From a virus: a stretch of 40,419 bases of DNA. The translations under genes and the position numbers were made by a program. Shown in pieces: positions 27,382 to 36,645 of the stretch. How positions within the stretch are numbered: the first letter of the stretch is position 1; each line of letters opens with the position of its first letter. The DNA lies in the IMG/VR virus record IMGVR_UViG_3300038548_000181, positions 1 through 40,419 of that record, one strand, 5' to 3'. Under the pieces are notes generated by a model. That model had not been told where the DNA came from, did no database searches, and was given only the letters and a program-made list of their open reading frames with translations.

Positions 27382-28833
27382 ATGACGATCATTAACCTGC
27401 CAATAGCTAACGGCTTCTATCGCTCAGATGGTTTGCCTATCTCTGCCCAAGAATGTACTAATTGGTATCCTAATATCGTACAGACTGAAGGGTTAAACAA
27501 TGAGACTCTATTCGGCACTCCAGGCTTAGTTCAATTAGCTACCAGTGGCTCTATTAAGCAGGTAGGGCGCGGCGGTATGACAATGGCAGGCATTCCCTAC
27601 TTTGTTAACGGTACTACTTTATACAGATTAAACGAAGTCTTTGTTGACGATGTAGCAACCTATAACCTAGAGAGCTTAGGCACAGTAGAGGGTACGGGTA
27701 GGGTATCGATAGCCAATAACGGCACACAGTTAATGGTTCTATCCCCTGGCGACAAAGGTTACATATTCACAGAAAGCCCCGATACATTCACAGAGATAAC
27801 AGACGTAGATTTTAGGGCTAACGGTGAGCCTCAACACGTAGTTTATATAGACGGCTTCTTTGTTATCACCACAGATACCAAGAAGTTTATAGTTTCCTCA
27901 TTGAATGACGGGTTAAGTTATAACGCCTTAGACTTCGGCACTGCTGAAGCTGACCCTGATGACATAGTTGCTCCATTGGTATTCAAGAACCAGTTGTTCA
28001 TTGGCGGCACTTCTACAATGGAGGCTTTTGAGAACATAGGCGGGGCAGACTTCCCCTTTGTTCGCACAGGCTTGTTTTTAGACAAGGGCATAGATGCTGC
28101 TTTCTCTATTATCGTGACATCAGATACTTTTATGTTCATTGGTGGGGGTTTGAATGAATCACCGGCTATCTGGGCATTTGCAGGCAATACAGTACAGAAA
28201 GTCTCCACCACAGCCATAGACTCTATCTTGCAGAAGGTTACGCCAGAGGAATTAAAAGAGGTGTTTACATGGGGATACGCTCAGAAGGGCGCTTATTTCA
28301 TAGGATTTGTATTACCCACTACTACTTTAGTCTTTGAGACAGTAAGCCAAAGATGGCATGAGAGAAAGTCTAAGATTACAGATGCTAGAGGAGCGGTTAA
28401 TACTTTAAGGTTCAGGGCTAACTCAGTTATCACCGGTTATGGGAAAGTGCTGTGTAGTGACTCACAAGACGGGCGTGTAGGCTCATTAGACCCTAGAGTG
28501 TTCGATGAGTACGGTGTAGAGATAGTTCGCCGTATGGCTACACAGCCCTTCCAGAACAACATGCAATCTTTCACAGTTCCTAAGCTTGAACTAACTATTG
28601 AATCAGGTGTAGGTAATGATGCGGTTCCTAATCCTAAGATAAGGCTGGATATTAGCCAAGATGGTAAGACTTTTGGTGATGACCGTACTCGACCTATGGG
28701 CAAGAAGGGAGAGTTTGGCCGAAGAGTTATATGGAGAAGGAATGGTAGAACAGCCAGGTTTGATATATTCCGGTTTACTTTGAGTGATGCGGTTAGCCCT
28801 ACTGTCATTCAACTTACAGCGGACATCCTCTAA
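27382..28833 (+). CDS. Tail hub / packaged-DNA stabilisation protein, P22 gp10-like
   Basis: The product is 483 aa (P22 gp10 is 472). The signature N terminus is present: LPIANGFYRSDGLPISAQEC, TNWYPNIVQ and LFGTPGLVQLATSGSIKQVG. Middle repeats GYI and FVITT strands fit the beta-propeller-like gp10 fold. Gp10 forms the hexameric ring below gp4 and helps hold the DNA. It abuts its neighbours by 0-1 bases. Confidence 0.9.
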   Translation: MTIINLPIANGFYRSDGLPISAQECTNWYPNIVQTEGLNNETLFGTPGLVQLATSGSIKQVGRGGMTMAGIPYFVNGTTLYRLNEVFVDDVATYNLESLGTVEGTGRVSIANNGTQLMVLSPGDKGYIFTESPDTFTEITDVDFRANGEPQHVVYIDGFFVITTDTKKFIVSSLNDGLSYNALDFGTAEADPDDIVAPLVFKNQLFIGGTSTMEAFENIGGADFPFVRTGLFLDKGIDAAFSIIVTSDTFMFIGGGLNESPAIWAFAGNTVQKVSTTAIDSILQKVTPEELKEVFTWGYAQKGAYFIGFVLPTTTLVFETVSQRWHERKSKITDARGAVNTLRFRANSVITGYGKVLCSDSQDGRVGSLDPRVFDEYGVEIVRRMATQPFQNNMQSFTVPKLELTIESGVGNDAVPNPKIRLDISQDGKTFGDDRTRPMGKKGEFGRRVIWRRNGRTARFDIFRFTLSDAVSPTVIQLTADIL

Positions 28834-29081
28834 TGCCTAGATTAAATGCCGCTAACGCAATCACTGAAGAAAACCTGACAATGACGCAGGCCTTCAGACG
28901 GTTCATGCTACAGGTTGATAATAACTTACCCATTCTAGGTACTGGTAGCCCCGAAGGGGTTGTAGAGGCTCCACAGTTCAGCCTTTACATAGACTCACTA
29001 GGCACAACAGGAACGATTGAATATAGAAAGATGCAGACAGATATAGCGGGCAATAGAAAGCAGGGGTGGGTATTAGTATGA
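28833..29081 (+). CDS. Small late protein after gp10, 82 aa
   Basis: The product (MPRLNAANAITEENLTMTQA...) has a helical N terminus and a beta-rich C terminus (GTGSPEGVVEAPQFSLYIDS). TAATG-coupled to gp10 and ATGA-coupled to the next gene. It occupies the place of gp26, the tail needle, but is far too short and lacks a long coiled coil. Role unknown; perhaps a fibre-linking protein. Confidence 0.65.
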   Translation: MPRLNAANAITEENLTMTQAFRRFMLQVDNNLPILGTGSPEGVVEAPQFSLYIDSLGTTGTIEYRKMQTDIAGNRKQGWVLV

Positions 29082-29563
29082 AAGCTATTAGAACCTATGA
29101 CACAGAGATTATAGAGGGTCTAATGCGTATGCCTGACCTATGGGCAACTATAGCTGAAGATGGCCAAAATCCTGATGACTATAAGGCTGATTGTGAGGGT
29201 GAATGCTGGTTATTAATGATGAATGATACAGACTTTATAGGCGCTTATAACTTACACGCTCATAACTCGGTAACGGTTCAAATACACGCTCACGTTATCT
29301 CTGCTCATAGAAAGCAGTACAGCTATGAGACTGGAATGGCTGCATTGCAATGGATTATCGATAACACAGAATATCAAAAGGTAGTCGCCACTATTCCGAC
29401 TATTTACGAGAATGTTAAACGGTTTACTTGTTCCTTTGGATTTCAAGAGGAAGGCATTAACCGGCTATCTTATTTAAAAGATGGTGAGTTGGTCGATCAA
29501 TACTTACTAGGCATAACTAGAGATGAAATCATGGCAACTTTAAAAGGGGCGCAAGCAGCATGA
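29078..29563 (+). CDS. GNAT-like (DUF2824-type) virion assembly protein
   Basis: The product is 161 aa. The pattern resembles GNAT acetyltransferases (VQIHAHVISAHRKQYSYETG, then AALQWIIDNTEYQKVVATIP and a C-terminal FGFQEEGI strand). Phage proteins of this type lie between tail-hub and ejection genes, at the place of P22 gene 14. The usual acetyl-CoA loop Q/RxxGxG/A is degenerate (YSYETGMA), so activity is uncertain. Start at 29078 by ATGA coupling. Confidence 0.7.
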   Translation: MKAIRTYDTEIIEGLMRMPDLWATIAEDGQNPDDYKADCEGECWLLMMNDTDFIGAYNLHAHNSVTVQIHAHVISAHRKQYSYETGMAALQWIIDNTEYQKVVATIPTIYENVKRFTCSFGFQEEGINRLSYLKDGELVDQYLLGITRDEIMATLKGAQAA

Positions 29564-30039
29564 GTAGCGTAGTGGATACATTGTTTGGCGGCACTGATAA
29601 AAGCGCACAAAGAGCGCAGACCCAGGCTAACCAAAGAGCTGTAGATTTAATCGCAGAAAGGTCAGCTGAGGCTAGAGGGGATGTATTAAATCTATTCCCC
29701 GCGAGCGATACCAATAGAAACTTAGGGTTTCAGGCTGCACTCGACGTATTGGGTGAAACAATCCCCCAGCAATTCAGTGCATTTCAGCAAGGCAATGTGG
29801 GCGCTCAAGGTGCTTTATTGGCTGGATTACCTCAGTTTCAAAACGCTATTTTGGGATTGCCTACGGATTTCTCAGGCTTTCAACCTCAAACTATCGATTT
29901 TAATACAGGCTTTGCTCAGCAGCAATTACCTGAGTTTATTAGTTCAACAACAGCACTAGCCCCTGAAGAGGTAGCCAATCCTTTAGCGGGTAGGCCACCA
30001 GGACGACCAGGTGGCTTTAGATTCGGAGGTGGGCGTTAA
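29560..30039 (+). CDS. Probable ejection protein, first of block, 159 aa
   Basis: The N terminus (SSVVDTLFGGTDKSAQRAQT) and Ala/Gln-rich helix followed by a flexible Gly/Pro/Arg C terminus (PGRPGGFRFGGGR) are typical of small ejection or internal virion proteins in P22-like genomes (gp7 place). Coupled by overlaps on both sides. Role: likely enters the host envelope with the DNA; by position only. Confidence 0.65.
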   Translation: MSSVVDTLFGGTDKSAQRAQTQANQRAVDLIAERSAEARGDVLNLFPASDTNRNLGFQAALDVLGETIPQQFSAFQQGNVGAQGALLAGLPQFQNAILGLPTDFSGFQPQTIDFNTGFAQQQLPEFISSTTALAPEEVANPLAGRPPGRPGGFRFGGGR

Positions 30040-31478
30040 TGGCTATTTCAGCAGCACAACGGGCGCTTATGGCGCAAAGTCCACAAGCTTTTGGCGGCGC
30101 TTTAAGTGCTAATGCGTTTGCACCTCAACCCCCTGGACAGCCTATATTGCCAGTATTACCCCCTAATGCGGGCGGGCAGGCGAACATAGCAGGCCAAGGT
30201 CAACCACAAGCCTTTGGTGGGCAACCACAATTAGCGCCTAACGTACAAGGTGGGCCAATAGCTCCTCAAACTGGCTTAATTGGCCGTGAGCAAGCATTAC
30301 AAGGCGGTTTAGCAGCATCTCTAGCGGGTTTAACTGAAGGTATAGGTCAAGGTCAGCAAGGCATACAGCAGGGTTTAGCTCAAAGCTTAGGGTTATTAAA
30401 CCAAGGCCAAGGCCAAGCTCAGCAAGCTATACAAGGTGGATTAAACCAAGGCTTAGGCTTATTGAATCAAGCTCAAGGCCAAGGCTTAGGCGCTATCAAC
30501 CAAGCTATAGGGCAAGGTGTAGGCGGTTTAAATCAATTCACTGGCGCGGGCGTTCAAGGCCAACAACAACAAGCAGCTTTGGCGGGTTTAGGTGGGCAAG
30601 GTGCATTTGATCAAGCTTTTATCAATAACCCAGCTACTCAGTTTCTACAGCAACAAGGCGAACAAGCAGCACTAAGGACATCAGCGGCAAGAGGTGGTCT
30701 AGGTGGCGGCAATGTATTAAAAGAGCTATCAAGGTTTAATCAGGGCTTAGCTTCTCAAGACTTACAGAATCAGTTCAATAGAGCAGGCGCATTAACTGGT
30801 CAAGGTTTACAAGCAGCAGGCCAAATAGGTCAATTGAGAGGTCAGCAAGCAGGATTGTCTAGCAACCTTATAGGTAACTTAGGTCAGGCAGGCGCGGGCT
30901 TAGCTGGGCAGGCAGGCGGTCAATTAGGCGGTATAGCGGCTAACTTAGGTCAGGCAGGCGCAGGTTTCGCAGGGCAAGCAGGATCACAGTTAGGTCAGTT
31001 AGGTTTACAAGGTGCATTATTTGCCGGTCAAGCTGCATTAGGTACAGGGCAAGACTTAGCACAAGGCAGAACACAAGCAGGACAAGCTATAGCTGGCGGC
31101 ATTCAAGGTACTACCTCATCATTAGCTGATTTAATCAACCAGCAAGGCGGCGGTATATCCGATCTAACAGGGCAAGCAGGCAGTAACTTAGCTAACCTAT
31201 TAAGCGGTGCAGGCCAAGCTCAGGGCGTTAGTCAGCAACAGTTAGCAGCTCTATTAGCTAGTTTAAGTGTTGGCGAAGGCTCAACGGTTGCGGGATTACC
31301 TGGAATACCGGGCACACAGCAGAATCAAGGTATACTAGGCGGGTTAGGTCAATTAGCGGGCGGCATAGGTGCGGCGGCTACAGGCTTTGGGTTTGGCGCT
31401 CCACTGCCATCGGCGGCTACAACGCCACTACAGGCCGCAACGATTAATACCGGCTCAAGATTTGGAGGATTTGCATAA
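30039..31478 (+). CDS. Gly/Gln-rich ejection protein candidate, 479 aa
   Basis: Low-complexity protein dominated by Gly, Gln, Ala and Leu, with periodic units of about 11-15 residues (GLLNQGQGQAQQAIQGG and NLGQAGAGLAGQAGGQLG types). The terminal sequence GSRFGGFA is similar in kind to the end of its upstream neighbour. It lies in the ejection block (P22 gp20 place). The repeats suggest an amphipathic, fibrous or membrane-active structure. Function is inferred from the neighbours. Confidence 0.7.
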   Translation: MAISAAQRALMAQSPQAFGGALSANAFAPQPPGQPILPVLPPNAGGQANIAGQGQPQAFGGQPQLAPNVQGGPIAPQTGLIGREQALQGGLAASLAGLTEGIGQGQQGIQQGLAQSLGLLNQGQGQAQQAIQGGLNQGLGLLNQAQGQGLGAINQAIGQGVGGLNQFTGAGVQGQQQQAALAGLGGQGAFDQAFINNPATQFLQQQGEQAALRTSAARGGLGGGNVLKELSRFNQGLASQDLQNQFNRAGALTGQGLQAAGQIGQLRGQQAGLSSNLIGNLGQAGAGLAGQAGGQLGGIAANLGQAGAGFAGQAGSQLGQLGLQGALFAGQAALGTGQDLAQGRTQAGQAIAGGIQGTTSSLADLINQQGGGISDLTGQAGSNLANLLSGAGQAQGVSQQQLAALLASLSVGEGSTVAGLPGIPGTQQNQGILGGLGQLAGGIGAAATGFGFGAPLPSAATTPLQAATINTGSRFGGFA

Positions 31479-32563
31479 TGGCAGATTTCGCAAGAGCATT
31501 ACAGGGATTCGGCGCTGGTGTAGCAGGCCAAGGTGGTCAGTTTATACAAGGGCTTAGAGATGAGCAGGCACAACTTGACGAGCAGCGCAGCAATGCATTG
31601 TTAAAGGATGCGTTTACAGCTAGACAACATTTGTTAGGTGGTGATTCAGGCTCAGCCTTAACCCTATTTGATAATCGATTACGTGATATAGGTACATTAG
31701 GCGGTGATCCTTCTGATACTCAAGGTGTAAGGGATATGGTGGCCAGTGGTGACATATCAGGCGCTATTAGAGAGCTATCTATACCTATTGATTTTGCTAT
31801 CGCACAGGGACAGTTAATAGCTCCTGGTGGCCAAGCTGATAAACCAGCAGAGCAGTTAGCTTTTGAGGCTGTTATTGCTGATTTCTCACCAGAAGATAAA
31901 GTTATAGCCAACAGAATTAAGGCGGGGCTAGAGGGCAGGGCTGTAGGCTCTTCTGTGCAGACTATAGCCGAAAAAGGAACGGCGGCGGTCATTGCTGAAA
32001 CAGAAGGCATTATTGCAGGAGGCAAAGAGGGCGGTAAGCTTACCTCTCAACTTAAGTTTAAGCCTCAAATACAGAAAGCAGTTACATTAGCCACTAAGGA
32101 AGCTACAGCAAGAGGTGAATCGTTAACTAGCTTAGGCAGAGCAGAAGCGGCAATGCCGGGATTACTTGATAGTATTGGTCAGCTTAAAACGCTTGCATCG
32201 GTAGCTACTAGCACTCTAGGTGGCAGGGCGTTTGATGCGCTAGTAAAAGAAACTGGCTTCGGTTCAACTAAAGGTGCGGATTCAAGAGTTAAGTTTATAT
32301 CTATTATTAATAACCAAGTGCTTCCTTTGTTAAGAGAGACATTTGGCGCAGCATTTACCGAAAGGGAAGGCGAAACCCTTAAAGCAACAATGGGCGACCC
32401 TAACGCAACACCCTCACAGAAAATACTACAGCTTGAGTCATTTATAGATCAGAAGACGCGATCTATAGAAGGATTACAAAGAGAGCTAGGGAAAGATGTT
32501 GGTGTAAGCCTAGAAGGGCTAAGTGATGAACAATTACAAACAATGCTAGGGCAGGCGCAATAA
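31478..32563 (+). CDS. Probable ejection protein, 361 aa
   Basis: The N terminus MADFARALQGFGAGVAGQGG and helical, Gln/Glu-rich body (GLRDEQAQLDEQRSNALLKD) are like those of internal virion proteins that follow gp20-like genes. The C-terminal domain (LEGLSDEQLQTMLGQAQ) is helical and ends one base before the next gene. No enzymatic motif is visible. Confidence 0.65.
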   Translation: MADFARALQGFGAGVAGQGGQFIQGLRDEQAQLDEQRSNALLKDAFTARQHLLGGDSGSALTLFDNRLRDIGTLGGDPSDTQGVRDMVASGDISGAIRELSIPIDFAIAQGQLIAPGGQADKPAEQLAFEAVIADFSPEDKVIANRIKAGLEGRAVGSSVQTIAEKGTAAVIAETEGIIAGGKEGGKLTSQLKFKPQIQKAVTLATKEATARGESLTSLGRAEAAMPGLLDSIGQLKTLASVATSTLGGRAFDALVKETGFGSTKGADSRVKFISIINNQVLPLLRETFGAAFTEREGETLKATMGDPNATPSQKILQLESFIDQKTRSIEGLQRELGKDVGVSLEGLSDEQLQTMLGQAQ

Positions 32564-34366
32564 ATGGCGACTAGAGCAGAAATATTAGCAGAGATTGAGC
32601 GCAGGAAAGGCCCAAGCAGGGACAACATACTTGCAGAGCTAGAGCGTAGAGGTGTTCAGCCACAAGGTAACGCATTTAGGGCAGTTGCAGAGCCGCTAGC
32701 CGCTATTGCCTCAGGTGCGATAGCTGAACCTATAGCGGGTATAGCTGGCTTAGGTGCTGAAGCATTAAGCGCTTTAGGTGCCGATGTTCCATCTGGTGCT
32801 GATGTTATTGGTCAAGTTAAAGAGTCTTTAACCTTTCAGCCCCCTACCCAGGCAGGTCAGGCAGGGTTACAGGCTGTCGGTGATGTTATAGCTCCGATAG
32901 CTGAACCACTAGCACAGGGTGTTGATTTCTTAGCCGATAAAACCTTAGATATTACAGGTAGCCCAGCAGCGGCAGCATTCGTAAAAACTGCGCCGGTGGC
33001 TATAGCTGAGTTATTTGGGCTTGGCGCTTTAAGAAAGCTAAGAGTTGGCACTAAATTAATTGACGATGCGGGAAACCCCACCAAGGTATTAAGAAAGTCT
33101 CTTGATAAGCAGGGCTTAGATTTTGAGAACCTAACACCAGAAGCTAAAGCACAGATACCCGCTATAGCAGACCAAAGCTTTATAGCAGGCAGGCCATTAG
33201 TGCCAGAAGCCTCAGAGAATGCGCTTTTAGAGCAAATTAAATCAGGCGGGCGAGATGATGCGCTTGCAGGCTTAAAGATTGTTAATAATAAGGTAACTCC
33301 AGATAAGGCAGGCTTAGAGGCATTAAAACAGGGTTATGCCCCTGGATTTGTTCAATCAATCAAAACCTCTACGCCAGAAACTAAAGCTCAGATGCAAAAG
33401 ATGCTGAATATTAGCAGGCGCATTAAAAAGCAGGAGCGTGTGGGGCTTGATGTTAGACCAGGCAATATTGTTGGTGAGTCGGTATCTAAACGTATCCAAT
33501 TTATCCGCAATAAGGCTAACGATGCTAGAAAAGAGCTTGATGGTATTGCGCTTAAAAACCTACCAGGCAAAGAAATAAACTCATCTACCATTATTGACCA
33601 ATTACAGACATCGCTTAATGACTTAGATATTGAGCTTGTGGACGGGCCAAAGGGCGTACCTACCCCTGAGTTTAAAGGCTCTTTAATATCCAAGGATAGA
33701 GGCTCACAGAAAGCTATTAGGGACGTTGTTGATCTTCTCTCTGAGGGCGGCGCACCAGATGCATTAAGGGCGCATAAACTTAAGCGGCAATTAGACAATA
33801 TTATTGATTTTAATAAGAAGTCGGTACGTGGGTTAGGTAAGGAAGGCAGAACGGTTTTAATGGATATAAGGAAGTCTTTAAACAATGCTGTTAGGGATAT
33901 TGACCCTGATTATGCAAGGGTTAATGATACACTTAGCACATCGCTAACAGCCTTAGATAACTTTCAGGATGTAGCGGGCACTAAGATGGATATATTTGGC
34001 CAAGGCGCTAACAGCGCTATAGGTCAGAAGATGCGCGGGCTAATGAGCAATATACAAAGCAGAGTACCTTTAGAGAATGCGGTTAACGGGCTTGATAGCA
34101 CAGCTCTATCCCTTGGCGCTAAGTTTGGTGATGATGTTAAAGACTTAACCATGTTTGCTAACGCTTTGGATGCCAGGTTTGGAAATATCGCTAAGACGGG
34201 CTTTTCAGGACAAATAGAGCAGTCTATTAACCGAGTTCTAACCCAAGGCGTTAGCCAAGAGGCGTTACAGCAAGGCGCTAAGGTGGCTGGTAAACTAGCT
34301 AAGAAGTTTAGTGGTGTTAATGAGTTCAATGCTTTTGAGGCAATGACAGACTTACTTAATAAATAG
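32564..34366 (+). CDS. DNA ejection/injection protein, P22 gp16-like
   Basis: The product is 600 aa, near the 609 aa of P22 gp16. The N terminus (MATRAEILAEIERRKGPSRD) is followed by an Ala/Gly/Ile-rich hydrophobic region (residues 42-90 and 120-150) suited to membrane insertion, then a long helical part with basic stretches (KRIQFIRNKANDARKELDGI). Large terminal ejection proteins in this place translocate DNA across the envelope. Assignment by length, position and hydrophobic pattern. Confidence 0.7.
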   Translation: MATRAEILAEIERRKGPSRDNILAELERRGVQPQGNAFRAVAEPLAAIASGAIAEPIAGIAGLGAEALSALGADVPSGADVIGQVKESLTFQPPTQAGQAGLQAVGDVIAPIAEPLAQGVDFLADKTLDITGSPAAAAFVKTAPVAIAELFGLGALRKLRVGTKLIDDAGNPTKVLRKSLDKQGLDFENLTPEAKAQIPAIADQSFIAGRPLVPEASENALLEQIKSGGRDDALAGLKIVNNKVTPDKAGLEALKQGYAPGFVQSIKTSTPETKAQMQKMLNISRRIKKQERVGLDVRPGNIVGESVSKRIQFIRNKANDARKELDGIALKNLPGKEINSSTIIDQLQTSLNDLDIELVDGPKGVPTPEFKGSLISKDRGSQKAIRDVVDLLSEGGAPDALRAHKLKRQLDNIIDFNKKSVRGLGKEGRTVLMDIRKSLNNAVRDIDPDYARVNDTLSTSLTALDNFQDVAGTKMDIFGQGANSAIGQKMRGLMSNIQSRVPLENAVNGLDSTALSLGAKFGDDVKDLTMFANALDARFGNIAKTGFSGQIEQSINRVLTQGVSQEALQQGAKVAGKLAKKFSGVNEFNAFEAMTDLLNK

Positions 34367-34374
34367 GGTATAAC

Positions 34375-35001
34375 ATGGCCAGATTTGGTTTTATCGGCAA
34401 TCAATACGAAGACGATGCAGGTGCCCCCTTAATCGAGGGTAAGCTATTCTTCTTTGAATCAGGCACAACAACAGCCAAGGATACTTTTGCAGATGTTAAC
34501 TTAACTATCCTCAATACTAACCCTGTGATACTTACCGCGGCAGGCAGACAGCCTAACGTCTTCTTCAGCGGTTCAGCCAGGGTTATGCTAACTGACAGCG
34601 ATGATGTGCAGATAGAGGTACGCGATCCGATTGGAGGGGAATCTGCTGAAGGTTCATTCAACGACTGGAACGCCTTAACCATATATAATATCCCTGACAT
34701 CGTTGTTCGCAATGATTTGTTCTATATCTCGATCACAGATGGCAATCAAGATAACGACCCTGCAACAGATACGCTAAACTGGACTCAGGTTAAATTTACA
34801 AGGGTTTGGAACACTAACGAGACTTACTCTATTAACGCATTAGCTCAAGGCAGCGGTGGCAGTGTCTTTAAATCAACCACTAACGGCAATATAGGTAACG
34901 ACCCAGAGACAGATGCTATAAACTGGACGGGGGCAAGTGCTGTAGATATACCCCCAATTGTTAAGTCAGCTTCAAAAATCTTTGCATATAGGAATTTATA
35001 A
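34375..35001 (+). CDS. Tail fibre/spike protein with N-terminal virion-anchor and carbohydrate-binding modules
   Basis: The product is 208 aa. The first 90 residues (MARFGFIGNQYEDDAGAPLI, FFFESGTTTAKDTFADVNLT) form the small adaptor domain that attaches phage fibres to the head-tail hub. Two modules follow with Trp/Tyr patterns like CBM5/12 chitin-binding domains: IVVRNDLFYISITDGNQDND...NWTQV and VWNTNETYSINALAQGSG...NWTGA. It is short for a spike, so the enzymatic or tip part may reside in later proteins. TAATG-coupled to the next gene. Confidence 0.7.
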   Translation: MARFGFIGNQYEDDAGAPLIEGKLFFFESGTTTAKDTFADVNLTILNTNPVILTAAGRQPNVFFSGSARVMLTDSDDVQIEVRDPIGGESAEGSFNDWNALTIYNIPDIVVRNDLFYISITDGNQDNDPATDTLNWTQVKFTRVWNTNETYSINALAQGSGGSVFKSTTNGNIGNDPETDAINWTGASAVDIPPIVKSASKIFAYRNL

Positions 35002-35402
35002 TGACACAAAATGTAGATCCAATCTTCGCGCTAGTACCTAAAACGGTAGCGTCACAAATAACGGCTTCTGATACCACGAGTAATATAGTGGTTTATACGG
35101 CTGGAGCTAATGGGGGTGCTGTTGTATCTCTAGCAGCTTGCTCCTTTGATGCCTCTGATATGGTTCTAGTCGTTTCAGTTAACACTGGCTCAGTAGTCAG
35201 AGTATTAGGTTCGGTTACTATACCGGCCTTATCTGGTACTGATGGCACTGTAGGCGCGTTTAACGTGTTTACCAAGGCCAATATCCCCGCCTTACAGTCT
35301 GATGGTAGTTTGATACTAGAAGCCGGTGACACGCTTGAGGTTGCTGCTCTAGTGACGGTGACGGGTAATGTAGATATAACGGGTATAGCAGGGGATTACT
35401 AA
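35001..35402 (+). CDS. Late beta-rich protein, 133 aa
   Basis: The product (MTQNVDPIFALVPKTVASQI...) is rich in Ser/Thr/Val/Ala and low in charge, a predicted beta-sandwich (LVVSVNTGSVVRVLGSVTIP). It is coupled by one-base overlaps to both neighbours. Small proteins of this kind near fibre genes are usually virion parts; the role is unknown. Confidence 0.65.
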   Translation: MTQNVDPIFALVPKTVASQITASDTTSNIVVYTAGANGGAVVSLAACSFDASDMVLVVSVNTGSVVRVLGSVTIPALSGTDGTVGAFNVFTKANIPALQSDGSLILEAGDTLEVAALVTVTGNVDITGIAGDY

Positions 35403-36298
35403 TGCCACAGTTTAATACTTTCGCCATTCAAGATGATTCAGCGGGTGATACTTCTACCTTTGCGGGTAGTGCAGTTCCTACGCTAAGAGTCTCAGCAGTG
35501 CCTAGCCATTGGGATGCTCAGAAAACTAATGCCTTAGAGGGCTTCGCGTCATCGGTAGGTAGCCAAATAAAACTACCCACTACCTCTAGTAATGCATTAA
35601 CCTGCCTTGATGCTAGTGGTTCGGCGTTGTCTGGATGGCCTAAAGCTAATCCCGCAGCGGTTGTAGCGACTTACGATAATTGGTATGGCTTCTGGATGAA
35701 TGACGATGCCACGCTCCTTTATGTCGTATTAGTTGAGGTTGGCTCCACTCCTGATACTTTCGCATTAGTTACTATTAACGTAGCTGGAACGGTAGTCACT
35801 TTAGGCACAGACCAGCCTAGTAGTGATTTTACTACAGCATCATTTTGGGCATCGGATGCTGCGACCATACAGCCAGATGGCACAGGGTTTAAACTGCTTA
35901 ATGCTTATGATGATGCTACGAACGCACAGTTTGCAATTATTGATATAGCAGGACAATTCACCACAGACCCTACAGCTTTATATACAGATGCTGCTTTATC
36001 TATGAGCGCCGATCCTATTTACGAGACTGCTGATGGGTTTCTTATTGGGGGGGCTAAGCAGAATACAGATAGCTCAGACATAGAAATAGAAATACATAAC
36101 AAGACAGATAATATTGTCACTACTTTACCTCTTGGGAGCGTTAGAGGCTTAGGTACAACAAGCGGCGGCTTCATGCGGTGGCGTGATTATGTTGTTTTTT
36201 GGGAGGCTAGCGGTGTAGGTAGGCAAGGGCTTCTTAAATCTTCAGTATCAGATGCAGACACCTTTGCCAAACAATTAGCCGCTTACGTGGGCGTTTAA
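35402..36298 (+). CDS. Late virion-type protein, possible propeller or receptor domain, 298 aa
   Basis: Repeating units of strands with Trp/Tyr/Asp (YDNWYGFWMNDDATLLYVVL, FALVTINVAGTVVTL, YETADGFLIGGAK) suggest a beta-propeller-like fold. The C terminus is helical (VSDADTFAKQLAAYVGV). It lies after the fibre gene, so it may be the receptor-contact protein. Not assigned to a family. Confidence 0.65.
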   Translation: MPQFNTFAIQDDSAGDTSTFAGSAVPTLRVSAVPSHWDAQKTNALEGFASSVGSQIKLPTTSSNALTCLDASGSALSGWPKANPAAVVATYDNWYGFWMNDDATLLYVVLVEVGSTPDTFALVTINVAGTVVTLGTDQPSSDFTTASFWASDAATIQPDGTGFKLLNAYDDATNAQFAIIDIAGQFTTDPTALYTDAALSMSADPIYETADGFLIGGAKQNTDSSDIEIEIHNKTDNIVTTLPLGSVRGLGTTSGGFMRWRDYVVFWEASGVGRQGLLKSSVSDADTFAKQLAAYVGV

Positions 36299-36645
36299 TG
36301 AGTGTAATGGTTATGAATCTAAACGGATGGGCTAAAAAGATCATATCAGCAGCAGCGGTAATAACTGCTATTGGTGTGATGTCTGCCTATGTGGGTAGTT
36401 TTATTCCTAACTACGCTTTAGCCTCCGATCTTAAGGCTCATATTGTCTCATCTGATAATCGGTATGCTAAATCGATTAAGGCATCACTAAAGAAAGAGAT
36501 TAAGGTTATAGAGAACGCCATAGCCCTATATGGATTAGATAGGTCTAGCAGGGCATTAACGCCCCGTGAGAGCCTACATGAGACTCAGTTGATCAATATG
36601 AAGGCTGAGTACTTAAGGGACTTAGTAGAGCTTAGCCCCCGTTAA
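36298..36645 (+). CDS. Membrane protein at the end of the late operon, 115 aa
   Basis: One hydrophobic segment (residues 16-36: IISAAAVITAIGVMSAYVGS) follows a short N terminus; the rest is a charged coiled coil (KASLKKEIKVIENAIALYGL). ATG overlaps the previous stop by one base. Its stop codon interlocks with that of the convergent leftward gene. A pinholin- or spanin-like role is possible, without motif support. Confidence 0.65.
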   Translation: MSVMVMNLNGWAKKIISAAAVITAIGVMSAYVGSFIPNYALASDLKAHIVSSDNRYAKSIKASLKKEIKVIENAIALYGLDRSSRALTPRESLHETQLINMKAEYLRDLVELSPR

